Assembly: GCA_036873135.1 (NCBI GenBank)
Contig: JAPTYO010000007.1
Span: forward strand, 21,682,763-21,746,762
From: Clarkia xantiana subsp. parviflora
Lineage: Eukaryota > Streptophyta > Magnoliopsida > Myrtales > Onagraceae
Direction: 5' to 3'
Length of the DNA stretch: 64,000 nt
The position numbers were made by a program, and so were the translations under genes. The notes beneath the pieces were generated by a model. The model was not told the DNA's origin and did not search any database. It saw only the letters and a list, made by a program, of their open reading frames with translations. Each line of letters starts with the position of its first letter. Position 1 is the stretch's first letter. This document shows positions 34,227 to 43,932 of the stretch, in pieces.

Positions 34227-34770
34227 CATGCCCCCGAGTCAACCAATGGCCTGACCCTTGATTGACTCTATTTTAGGATGGTATGACACGCGCAATTTGA
34301 AGCCGGGATTTTACCTTTTGTCTAAATGCTTACTTACCCATGGATGTGTGCCTCTGACTCTGCCCCCTGTCTTATAAGATAGAGGAATTGTAAACGTCAG
34401 AATAGCACGGACACGTGTCCAAGCACGCGTCCGTCTGAGGTGGAAATAATAAATCTATCTTTGCTACGGGCGTATACTCGAAAAATACACGCTCGCATAG
34501 GGATGCAATACGAATACAGCTAAGCGATTCATACTTCAATTTTATGTCGGGATTTGTCTAAGTGGAGAAAAATTTAATTTTGGTCAATTTTTTTTTCTAA
34601 GTATGGGATGCTTAAAAATAAACCTATGGGATGCTACCTTGAGTAGAGATATGCCTAACCATAGTCTAAGGGAGGTAAAGATGATAGTTTTCCTATAACC
34701 CTTAGATCTCATCTAATTTTAAATGGAGGGTTGTGATTATGTCACTTTAAAAAACCCTACACCTTTTCAA

Positions 34771-34778
34771 ATATATAG
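34771..34778 (+). promoter_or_regulatory. TATA box for the antisense gene
   Basis: ATATATAG lies about 30 nt before CACTTAGCCACCATTG (34797-34812) and upstream of a long GC-rich leader. It is on the plus strand, opposite to the retrotransposon's own transcript, and indicates an internal promoter for the Transposase_28-like gene. Confidence 0.45.
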
Positions 34779-34799
34779 AGGAGTATAGAAAATACTTCA

Positions 34800-35863
34800 C
34801 TTAGCCACCATTGTCATCTTTTTCCTTTTTCCTCACACTTGGAGACCAAGGGAGGCATTCTTGCACACCAAGGGAGGGGGGCCGGCCAAAATTCCGGTGG
34901 AGGACCAGAAATTCCGGCCAGCAACTCGAGTGAGGAGAGGTCACCGGTACGGGACGAAGGCGGAAGCCGCTGATTGGGACGGCGGCTTGGCTCGCGGAGG
35001 CTTGGCTCGCGGCGGCGTGGAGAGCAGCTGAGCCAGCAGACCAGGACGACGGCGGCGCTGGGCTGAGGCGTGGATGGCGATCGACGGGGCACGGCGGAGG
35101 CGAGGTCCGACGCGGGCGATTCCGACCAACTCGCACCGGGACGTGGCTGAGGTGGGGCGACTGAACTCAGTTCCGGCGACAGCGGCGGAGGACAATTTCC
35201 GGCGAGGGGCTGATTTCCGGCGGTCTTCCTACTTGAAATCCGGACCCGTTTATCACATCGGGTCGGGTTTTCCGAAGGTCCGCTCTTTTCCTTCCCGTTA
35301 TCGTGTAAAATGTTGATTTTTGAATTGCTGATATTCGATTGCCGACACTTGATTGGATATGTGATTGCCGTGGATAGCCGTAGCTAGTCATGGATTTGGG
35401 GAAAAAATTTTGGCCGGTCGTCCGGAGATAGTTTTTTGTCCGATTAGACTATTCCCGTTTTGAATTTGATGTCGAGGCGCCATTTGTGTGTTGATTTCCG
35501 TTGGAGGGCGTAATTGTAATTTTGCCCGGGAACTGACTTTTGGTTCGGACAAAATTGTCCGATTTGGTTGTCGTGGTGTCCTTGGCGCATGTTTGTTATC
35601 TTTGTTGGATGTCTTCGAATCTTTGGTTGTTGTTGTCGGTCGAGTACCGGGGTACTCCCGGTTTTTCGGAAATTTTCTTGTTTTGACATCTGTCATGTCG
35701 TGGCAGGTACTGTATTCCTGGTGGTGTCCCCGCACGCAGACTCTGCAAAGGCGTTACATCCTTCGAAGGATGAGTGAGTTTCTCTTCTCTTCTATTCGTC
35801 GCATTACTTCCTTTCCTGTCATTAGCTTAGTGTCGCAATCTGAGCCGGGGTGTTAGTCGAAAC
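34800..35863 (+). other. GC-rich leader of the antisense gene
   Basis: A GC-rich stretch (34850-35330, many GGCGGC and CCGGCG words) with open frames on both strands whose peptides are R-, P- and A-rich and lack domains. It most likely is untranslated leader and possibly first intron of the plus-strand gene. No coding call is made. Confidence 0.4.
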
Positions 35864-38193
35864 TTGATTCGAACTTTGGGATTTCCTGCTACCTTTGACT
35901 TAGGTCTCGCTGCTTTGTCGGAGAACCACCTGACTAGGTCTGATTATAACGAGCACGTTACTTTAGGTGATATCTGCCCCTTAGATGAGCCTCTATATCC
36001 CTTCCTCCCTTCCTTGGGGAATACCCGCCAGACGGTGACAGAGCCTCCCAGGGGGAAGGTCGTTGTTTACCCTTCCCAGATTCGATTTGGATTGCGGCTG
36101 CCTTATTGCGATGATCTTGTAGAATTGAGTAGGTTCTTTAGGATTTCCCCTGTGAACCTTGCTCCTAGTGCTATCCGTGTCTGGGTGGGCTTCCGGGTGT
36201 TATGGTGTTATGCCACTGGTACTCCTGGAAGTACTCACTGGTTTTGTTCCGCTGCTTCTATCGATTCCAATATCAGAGGAAGGTAGGCTTTGCGAGTTTT
36301 GTAACTCGACATCCATCCCTCAAAGATTCCCGATTTGCTGACTTCGGGTTGAGTGGGATCGAGTGGAATACCTCTCTTCGCTTCGTGGCCCGGTGTGATA
36401 ACTCGGCGAGCCACTGGGCCAAACATTATTTCTTCATTACAGATCGATATGTTACTTGGTCGGTCTTGAATGAGGATCGGTCAGACGGCTGGCCTGCCTT
36501 CGGGGAGTTCTCTTCTGTGGATTTAGAGACTATGAAGGCCATCTATGAGAGCAACAGGACCCAGTCATACTGCCCTGTGTCCTTAGTGACTGAGACGGAT
36601 CTTTATGAGGCGGGGATCAGTTTGACTCCTGACTCCGAGGGTTCGGTATGTTACTTAGTCTTCTCATCTGCATTTACTTTCTGCTTTTCCCTTGTAGGTT
36701 GGTTTCACGGGAAAACATATAACGTGCAGGCGGCACCGGTCGATCTGAGCAAGAGGAGGGCTCCATCTAGCTCTACCCTGAAGAAGTCCCCTATGCTTGG
36801 GAAAGCTGCTGGGCCCTCTGGTATACTTCCTTCCTTTTGCCTCTTTATGGTATACTTGTGTTTTTCTTACCTTGTTTTTCTTGTATTGTTAGGGCACTCT
36901 CCTCTGGTGACCGAGAGGGTTGTCTCCGTAGGCAAAGGCTCTGGACCTTCTAAGTCCAAGTCGCGGAGGTCTGACTCTGAGGCCGAGGCCTCGGCTGTCA
37001 AGAGGAAGAAAGCTGCGGATCCTCCTCCGTCTGTCGTTCGTCCCCCGACCCTGTCTCGCGACAAAGAGATGGTGGTCGAAGAGGCGCCTTCCCGAGCTGA
37101 CAAAGGGAAGCGACCTGTTGGTGATGGTGGAGTGGTCACTGGTTCTCCATCCCCTGCCCCCCAGCCGAGGGCACGGCCGTCAGGTTCGATCTCCTTCCTG
37201 TCATTGATGCTTCTATGTTTGTATGTTTCTTTATCTTGCTTTGTTTGTATAGGTGGGCCTCCGGCTTTGAGTCGGAAGGATTTCACGCGCCTTACCGACG
37301 AGGACATCGTTGGGTCTGAGTGGACTCCTTTTGCTGGGTTAAAGGAGTTCCACCTTGATAGTGGGTCTTCCTTGCGCACTCCTGAGGTTGGTATCCGTGT
37401 GCTTCGCGGTGCCATCCCTCCTGGTGATCGTGCTGCTCAGCCTAAGTCTCCTGGGGAGACCCGGCGTTTCGTTCAGGGTGTACTGTCCCGTTATGTGCCC
37501 GTGAGTGGTGTCTCGCTTTCTCCTTTTTACTTTCATGTTGTTGCTTTTCCAGTTACTCATCTGTTGTTAAATTGTCAGGGTATGTCTGACATGGTGAACC
37601 TGTCATCCCTTGTGCTCGAGTTATCCGATGAGAAGAAGGCTCTTGAGGACAGCCAGGCATCCCTCAAGGCGGAGCTTGCCAGTGCCACTGAGAAGGCGCG
37701 GCTGTCCGATCTGAAGATGGAGGAGCTCAGGGACCAAGTGTCATTGCTTGAGACTACCGTAGGTAGCTTACGCCGGGAGGCTGAGGTCGCATCTTCACTC
37801 CATTCTGAAGAATTGCAGAAATTAGAGGCAAGGTGCCGGGCAGAGGAGAGGACTGTCGCAGTGTCTGAGTACAAGGCTTCCTCTGCCTTTACTGCTGACT
37901 ACAGTGTGCGGCTTACTCAGGAGATGAACCAGTTTGGTGAGTATCTTGTTGACCATATTTTTCGCATTGATCCTCAGTTTCCGGTTGGCGATCTTGGTGA
38001 TTTTGGACCGTACGCTACTGGTTACATGGCTGTCCTTAGGGGTCAGGCTGCTGTTGCAGACGAGCCTGCCCCTACACAGGTGGATGCTACACCTGTGGAT
38101 ATTGACACTTCGGACTCTTCCTCCTCTTCCTCCATCTCTGCTGGTGGTTCGGCCTCAGGGGGTCAGGGTGACTCCCCAGAGGGCTCTGGTTGA
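35864..38193 (+). pseudogene. Transposase_28-like (putative gypsy-type transposon) protein, frameshifted
   Basis: The plus-strand gene lies antisense to gag. The first part (35864 onward) reads GKVVVYPSQIRFGLRLPYCD and then VWVGFRVLWCYATG; the second, in another frame from about 36215, reads LVLFRCFYRFQYQRKVGFAS and then HWAKHYFFITDRYVTW. Together these fit the N-terminal region of the plant Transposase_28/putative gypsy transposon family, so a single-base indel near 36205-36245 breaks the gene. Downstream is a basic linker with a KSRRSDSEAEASAVKRKK patch, then a long coiled coil (about 37575-37930) and a Ser-rich acidic tail. Four intron-like inserts with GT-AG borders interrupt the long frame: 36641-36697 (or a better donor at 36646 that changes phase), 36821-36892, 37184-37252 and 37501-37578. 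The last three are multiples of three and stay open if retained. The protein's role is unknown. Confidence 0.7.
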
Positions 38194-38574
38194 TGTATTG
38201 ACATCCTTCTATCTTTGTACATACGACCATACTCTTTCTCCCCTTTGATGGGTTGAGTATCTTTTGGGATTGCTATTGGATTTTGTGTTGCTTTCCTTTT
38301 CCGTATTGTGTTGTTGGCAGTGTGGTTCACTTGCCTTTTGATGGGTACTTCGTATGCTTTTGTATGTATCCATTTGATTATGGACTTTTCCTTTGGTGTG
38401 TCTCCTTTACTTATCCTTCTTTTATGTTTTCCTTCATGCCATGCCTGCTATCTCATCAAGAAAAAACGTTGTGTGTTCTTCATAGCACTTTACTTTTTAA
38501 AACTACTTTCTCATGGGATCCTTCTTAGTATGGTGTAATGATCTTCTGATACCCTTTGAATGGTATGTATGGTG

Positions 38575-40372
38575 TTGCTAGACCAAAGATACGCTCTTGG
38601 TGGGCGTTGAATACTGTTCGCGAGATACGCTCCCGGAGGGCACCAGTAGTTAGACCAAAGATACGCTCTTGGTGGGCGTTGAAACTGTTCGCGAGATACG
38701 CTCCCGGAGGGCACCAGTAGTTAGACCAAAGATACGCTCTAGGTGGGCGGTTAATACTGTTCACGAGATACGCTCCCGGAGGGCACCAGTAGTTAGACCA
38801 AAGATACGCTCTAGGTGGGCGGTTAATACTAGGGATGGCAACGGGTCTCGGGGCCCCGCTGACCCGCGGGGCCCCGACCCGGTTTTGACCCGAGGACCCG
38901 CCGACCCGCGGGTCACGGGTCGGGTTCGGGGCGGGTCGGACCCGGGTCGGGTCGGGTCCGGGTCTAGGGACACGGGGGCCCGTTGACCCGCCCCGAAATG
39001 TCTATGTATATATTTTTTACTTTTTTTTTTTTTTAATGTTAATATAATGTAACATTTACTAAACAATATGGTTAATATAGTACCTATATAAATAATATGG
39101 ACCAAATTATAAATAGATGTATATTTAGATTATTAGGATTTGTTAATTTTGATTTGGTATTCGGATTTGAATTTGTATTTGGTGATGAATTTGATGTGTT
39201 TGTATTTGATTGATGTTAGATTTATGGTTTGAATTTACGTATAATGTAATATTTTGGCAAAAAAATTTGTATTTAATATTGAGAAGTGAAAAAAAAAAAA
39301 AAAAATTTGTTCACGTCGGGTCGGGTCGGGGCCTCGCGGGTCGACCCGCGGGATTTTTGACCCGACCCGACCCGACCCGAGAGGTACACTTACCCGGGTC
39401 CGGGTCAGCCAGACTGACCCGCGGGGCGGGTCCGGGGCCGCGAAAACCCGCCCCGACCCGCCCCGTTGCCATCCCTAGTTAATACTGTTCACGAGATACG
39501 CTCCCGGAGGGCGTCGAAACTGTTCACGAGATACGCTCCCGGAGTGCGTCGAAACTGTTCACGAGATACGCTCCCGAAGGGCACCAGTAGTTAGACCAAA
39601 GATACGCTCTAGGTGGGCGTTGAAACTGTTCACGAGATACGCTCCCGGAGGGCGTCGAAACTGTTCACGAGATACGCTCCCGGAGGGCACCAGTAGTTAG
39701 ACCAAAGATACGCTCTAGGTGGGCGTCGAAGCTGGTAGTTTGAAATTTACCTCAAGATACGCTCTTGGGGGCGTCGAATCTGGTAGTGTTTTTTCTACCT
39801 CAAGATACGCTATTGGGGGCGTCGAATCTGGTAGGTTCCAAATCTACCTCAAGATACGCTCCTGGGGGCGTCGAAGGTCGTAGTTTTAGAAACTACTCTC
39901 AAGATACGCTCTTGGGGGCGTCGAAATTCGTAGTTTTTGGAAACCACTCTCAAGATACGCTCTTGGTGCGTCGAAGGTCGTATTATAGAAACTACTCTCA
40001 AGATACGCTCTTGGGGGCGTCGAAGGTCGTAGTATAAAAACTACTCTCAAGATACGCTATTGGGGGCGGCGAAGGTCGTAGTATAAAAACTACTCTCAAG
40101 ATACGCTCTTGGGGGCGTCGAAATTCGTAGTTTTTGGAAACCACTCTCAAGATACGCTCTTGGTGCGTCGAAGGTCGTAGTATGAATACTACTCTCAAGA
40201 TACGCTCTTGGGGGCGTCGAAGGTCGTAGTATAAAAACTACTCTCAAGATACGCTCTTGGGGGCGTCGAAATTCGTAGTTTTTGGAAACCACTCTCAAGA
40301 AACGCTCTTGGTGCGTCGAAGGTCGTAGTATGAATACTACTCTCAAGATACGCTCTTGGGGGCGTCGAGGGT
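38575..40372. repeat. Minisatellite with GATACGCTC core, 27 units
   Basis: The word GATACGCT occurs 26 times, plus one variant (GAAACGCT), in two kinds of unit. On the left, alternating GAGATACGCTCCCGGAGGG and AAAGATACGCTCTTGGTGGG make a compound unit of about 71-73 bp. On the right, CTCAAGATACGCTCTTGG followed by GGCGTCGAA make units of about 45-60 bp. The array lies between the second gag-like segment and the antisense gene and is split by a hAT element. Translated shadows give repeated PRAYL- and QDTLLGAS-type peptides, but no start or frame is consistent. Confidence 0.93.
38830..39477. mobile_element. hAT MITE inside the minisatellite, perfect TSD
   Basis: Perfect 8-bp TSDs GTTAATAC (38822-38829 and 39478-39485) flank the element, and the repeat unit continues in register on both sides. 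Ends are TAGGGATGGCAACGGGTC and GTTGCCATCCCTA. Arms are dense GACCCGC repeats and the core contains an A-run at 39290-39305. It is the same family as 22824-23382, 24967-25608 and 44899-45606. Confidence 0.94.
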
Positions 40373-40637
40373 GTTGTTGACTTGACGTCATATCTGTGTA
40401 AGGATAACTCAATGATTATATCATCTCCTTCTTTAAAAAATACTTTTGAGTAACTTCTACTTAATTAGGAGCATTCAAGGCTTTATGTACACATGGGATG
40501 CCTTGGGTGGGTCAAGGCACCCTTTGGAGGAAATCAAAGATAGTTGTAGAGTTGGAGTAACTTCATGAGTTCTCCTTCTCAAAAGTTGTTTTCGGAAAAC
40601 TTAGAAAGCTTGAAGATGCAAAGTGCTAAATATGAAA

Positions 40638-41330
40638 CTAAGGATATGGGGTGGTCAGTTTGTCTGATGCCACGTACTCCTTTAGGCCTCCATTGTAGAT
40701 CATCTCCTCCACTTCTATCTTTAGCACCATGCAGTTGTTAGTTTGATGGCCCCAGGTCCCATGGTACTCACACCATCCCTGTGCATCTCTTCCTAGGAAG
40801 GCCTTGCCCTCTTCTCTGCATGTGGGTAGTTCTTCCTTGAGGTACTTCTGGAAAAGTTCTTCTATGCTCACTGTAAGGGGTGTGAATTTGAAATTTACAC
40901 CTCCTTCCAGTGTATCAGTCTCTCTTTCTTTCTCCGGGACTTCCTCCGGTTGCTCCATCTCCTTTGCAAACGCCTTATCTAGCTTTTCTTTGAGCTCTCT
41001 CATCGTGCTTGTCATGACCATCTCATAAAGCCCTCCATACGTTTCAAATGAGTTTGGATGCATGTTTCTAGTGAAGGCTTTGACGGCTTCCCTTCTTGTG
41101 ATGTCCATGTTGGCACCATAACTGGAGAACCTTTCGAAGTAGCTTGACATTGGCTCCCTCGGCATTTGCTTGATGTCATCGATGTGTCGGAAGCCTCTTA
41201 TGATGGAGTCCCTTGTTCTTTTTCCTTGTGCATTTTCTGGTTGCCAAGGTATGCTTGTTACCTTTACAGCCTTGCTCACGTGTCTCTTCTTAGCCATTCT
41301 TTGAAAAAACTGTTTGCTCAGGCGGAGTGT
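40638..41330 (-). pseudogene. Second gag-like segment of the retrotransposon
   Basis: Following the protease in sense order, this frame reads FRHIDDIKQMPREPMSSYFE, then a helical stretch, then a zinc-knuckle-like motif WCEYHGTWGHQTNNC (C-x2-H-x4-H-x4-C) and IEVEEMIYNGGLKEYV. The same order of motifs is in the first gag (SIDDVKQENDESLANYYTRF, WCDNHEAYGHDTNEC, NNVIQRGELKHFV), so this is a diverged repeat of the C-terminal half of gag where an autonomous element would have reverse transcriptase. The open frame extends to 41459 but its first part overlaps the protease frame and looks like a shadow. Whether it is expressed as a fusion is not clear. Confidence 0.65.
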
Positions 41331-41803
41331 AACTCCTTCTTCCTCTTTCTTTGCCTTTGTTTCTTCATCACCTTCTTGTTGTCTTGGTCGGTCCCTACCA
41401 TGACCATTGCCACTGTGTCTGTCCTGTGTGATCCGCGTCTCATGGAATTGACGTAGCACTGCCTTGCAGTGCGCTGGTCACCCAGGACTTCTCCAACTCC
41501 ATTCTCAGTGATGTACTTCAATTTCTGGTGTACGGTAGATGGTACGATTTCGTATGGATTTATGGTTGTTCTTCCTAGGATCCCATTGTAGGCTCCCAGG
41601 CTTTCAACCACCAAGAAGTTAACGTTCACCTTCAGCTGTGTCCATCCTTGGCCCATGGTCACTGGCAGGGTTATCATTCCCAGGGGGTAACTTGTTGCCC
41701 CTGAGAAGCCAACCAGAGGGAAGTTGACTGGTTTGATGTCTGCCTTCGTTCTCCCTATTTCCTCTAGGACCCTTAGGCTTAGGAGGTCTGCCGAGCTGCC
41801 CCA
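41318..41803 (-). pseudogene. Retropepsin-like aspartic protease, frame broken
   Basis: In sense order after gag, the frame reads LRVLEEIGRTKADIKPVNFP, then ITLPVTMGQGW, then FLVVESLGAYNGILGR and ENGVGEVLGDQRTARQCY. This is the protease-like region of plant Gypsy polyproteins, where A-Y-N-x-I-L-G-R and G-V-G-E-V-x-G-D-Q are typical. The frame change from gag falls exactly in the catalytic Asp loop near 41800: the VDG end of gag and the SSAD continuation are in different frames, so the active site is split by a single-base indel. This makes the protease dead unless there is programmed frameshifting, for which no slippery site was seen. Confidence 0.7.
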
Positions 41804-43881
41804 TCTACCGGTATTCTCTTTACATCAAAATTATCAATGTCTATTGTGATGACTAACGCATCGTCATGTGGGAAGACAATGTGGCTCTTGTCCTTCTCCG
41901 AGAATTCAATCTTCATCTCCTCTACTTCTCGTGGCCTTTTCCTCCACCTTGGTACTGAACTCAGTTTGGATGCGTAAACCTCCCTTGCATTAGTAGTTGG
42001 GCCACCTGATGCCACTCCTCCGTGTATCATGTTTATGGTTCCCCTCTTGTTGGGTGGAGGATTGTAGTCTACCTTGCTTTTGCCTTTGTCCCTGTATGAT
42101 GACCCTAACTGTATGCTGTTGCCCCCATGATCCACGAAGTGCTTTAGTTCTCCCCTTTGGATGACATTGTTGATGCTTAGCTTTAGGCTGAAGCATTCGT
42201 TCGTGTCATGCCCGTATGCTTCATGGTTATCACACCATATGTCCTTGTGCGTCCCCACCATTGGGGCTCTCCACCTTGCAGGGGGTGACCAGAGTTTCTG
42301 ATATCGCATCTCTTTTAGGACAGTAGCTGGGGAGGCGTTCAATGGGATGAACTTGATGACGTTGATTTCCCTAGCCTTCAGTGGTTCACCCATCTGATTT
42401 CTTTGCTGGGGCGGATGCCATTCCTGCTGTCTTGTGTGTTGAGGTGCCTGAGGTGGCTTTCCTCTGTTCGGCTTTGCATTGTCTTCCTTAGCTGCTTGAA
42501 TCTTGGCTTTCTTACTTGCCCTGTGCCTCTCCAGGTCTATATGAGTTTTTACTCTCCCTGCTAGCTCCTCTAAGGTGCTTGCTGGTTTCTTGGCCATCTT
42601 TTCTGCCAGCGTGGACCCGAAGCGGCCTAGGTTTCTAATGAAGGCTCGTATTATCTCACCCTCAGTGATGTCGCCCTGGATGTCTGCTATGTTTTGGTTA
42701 AACCTAGTGTAGTAATTGGCCAGAGATTCGTCATTTTCTTGCTTCACGTCATCGATGGAGCCTGTTCCTTTGAGGAGCTTCCTTTCTCCTAGATATCTCT
42801 GAAGAAATTTCGCCTTTAGCTGCTCCCATGAGTGGATGCTCTCAGAGGGTAGGCTAAAGAACCAATGTGAAGCCACCCCCGATAGGGTGTTTGGAAATAG
42901 GAGTGCCTTGTATCTTTCATCAGTAGTTCTCCCGAATAGGGAGGCTTCATGCTGTTGAATATGCTCCAAAGGGTCTCCCTTGCCATTGTACTTTGCAATC
43001 TGGATTGTATGCAGAGAGTCCGGCACCTTGCTCATCTCCAATTCCCTCGTGAAGGGGTGGTTCGTTTTATCACTTAGACAATGTAAGCCGTGTTTCTTTG
43101 ACTCATTCATTTTCCTTGTTATCATTGCCTCTATCTCCTCCGGAGTAATCAATGCCGGTGTCGGAGTGTAATCTCTCTGATAGTCTCCGTAGTTATAGAT
43201 TGGGCTTGCTGGGATCCCTTGTCCGTGTTGGTACGGACTGTAGGTGTATCCTTGGTGTCCCTGCTGGGGTACTTCGTAGAATTCTTGCCTCCTTGGAGGT
43301 CTTGCTTGTCTGTCTGCCCCCAGCGGGGTGTAAGCCCTGGCGTTCTGTTGTTGCCTAGGAGGCACGAATTGCTGTCTTCCCTCTGGGGGTGGCTCTTGGT
43401 AATTTCTTCTTTGCTCTTCTCGCTGCCTTGCTCGAGGGTGCGGGTGGCGTTCTTCTGTTGGGATTTGCTCCTCTTCATGAGTCACTGTATGCGCCCCCTG
43501 TTTGTATGCCGACCTTGTGTTTGTTGTGTGGGCGCGGTTGTCATTCCTTTGGGTCGGCATCCCATATGGGTATCCTTGGGGTTGCGCCTCATAGTAATAT
43601 CCCTCAGGAGGTGCCGCGTATTGGGATGGCACTCCCTGTTGCTCCCTCTCTCTCTGTGGCCTCCTTGCCAATGGGGTTGAGGCTGTGGAAGACTCAGCCC
43701 CAGCTGGGCGTGAGGGTCCTCCCTCCTGGTTGTTGGGCTGGGGGGCCTGTGGGGTTACTTGAGGCTCTGGGTGCACAGGCTGTTTCCCAGAGTTAGGCTG
43801 CCTTGTTGGAGGTATAGGCTGTCTCCCTCGCCTATAGCCCCCAGGTGGGCGGTGATGCCTAGACACCAAGTTGTTCGTCAT
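41779..43881 (-). CDS. Retrotransposon gag polyprotein
   Basis: An uninterrupted frame of 700 aa begins 34 nt inside the primer-binding site. It has a Pro/Gln/Arg-rich N-terminus of about 250 residues (many QPN, PPRQQ words), a capsid-like Retrotrans_gag domain around residues 320-440 (HWFFSLPSESIHSWEQLKAK then FLQRYLGERKLL), and a C-terminal CCHC-type motif written C-x2-H-x4-H-x4-C (CDNHEAYGHDTNEC). It would form the particle that packages the element RNA in the cytoplasm. The length is within the range of plant Gypsy gag. The last residues enter the protease catalytic loop and then stop because of the frame break. The complete frame suggests selection or recent insertion. Confidence 0.9.
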   Translation of the reverse strand: MTNNLVSRHHRPPGGYRRGRQPIPPTRQPNSGKQPVHPEPQVTPQAPQPNNQEGGPSRPAGAESSTASTPLARRPQREREQQGVPSQYAAPPEGYYYEAQPQGYPYGMPTQRNDNRAHTTNTRSAYKQGAHTVTHEEEQIPTEERHPHPRARQREEQRRNYQEPPPEGRQQFVPPRQQQNARAYTPLGADRQARPPRRQEFYEVPQQGHQGYTYSPYQHGQGIPASPIYNYGDYQRDYTPTPALITPEEIEAMITRKMNESKKHGLHCLSDKTNHPFTRELEMSKVPDSLHTIQIAKYNGKGDPLEHIQQHEASLFGRTTDERYKALLFPNTLSGVASHWFFSLPSESIHSWEQLKAKFLQRYLGERKLLKGTGSIDDVKQENDESLANYYTRFNQNIADIQGDITEGEIIRAFIRNLGRFGSTLAEKMAKKPASTLEELAGRVKTHIDLERHRASKKAKIQAAKEDNAKPNRGKPPQAPQHTRQQEWHPPQQRNQMGEPLKAREINVIKFIPLNASPATVLKEMRYQKLWSPPARWRAPMVGTHKDIWCDNHEAYGHDTNECFSLKLSINNVIQRGELKHFVDHGGNSIQLGSSYRDKGKSKVDYNPPPNKRGTINMIHGGVASGGPTTNAREVYASKLSSVPRWRKRPREVEEMKIEFSEKDKSHIVFPHDDALVITIDIDNFDVKRIPVDGAARQTS

Positions 43882-43914
43882 TGCTCTTGTTATTGCCAGG
43901 CTTTCTGTTCGAAG

Positions 43915-43932
43915 CCCACAGACGGCGCCAAA
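43915..43932 (-). other. Primer-binding site of the retrotransposon
   Basis: On the minus strand this reads TTTGGCGCCGTCTGTGGG immediately after the LTR end. TGGCGCCG-type primer-binding sites are common in plant Gypsy elements; the exact tRNA primer was not determined. It fixes the sense strand of the element as minus. Confidence 0.75.

Noticed and set aside
34801..35391. Overlapping Arg/Pro/Ala-rich open frames on both strands.
   Set aside because: GC-rich leader of the antisense gene with no consistent frame or recognisable domain.
38575..40372. CRISPR-like array of short regular repeats.
   Set aside because: Plant nuclear context, units are tandem and the intervening DNA is itself repeated; it is a minisatellite inside a retrotransposon.
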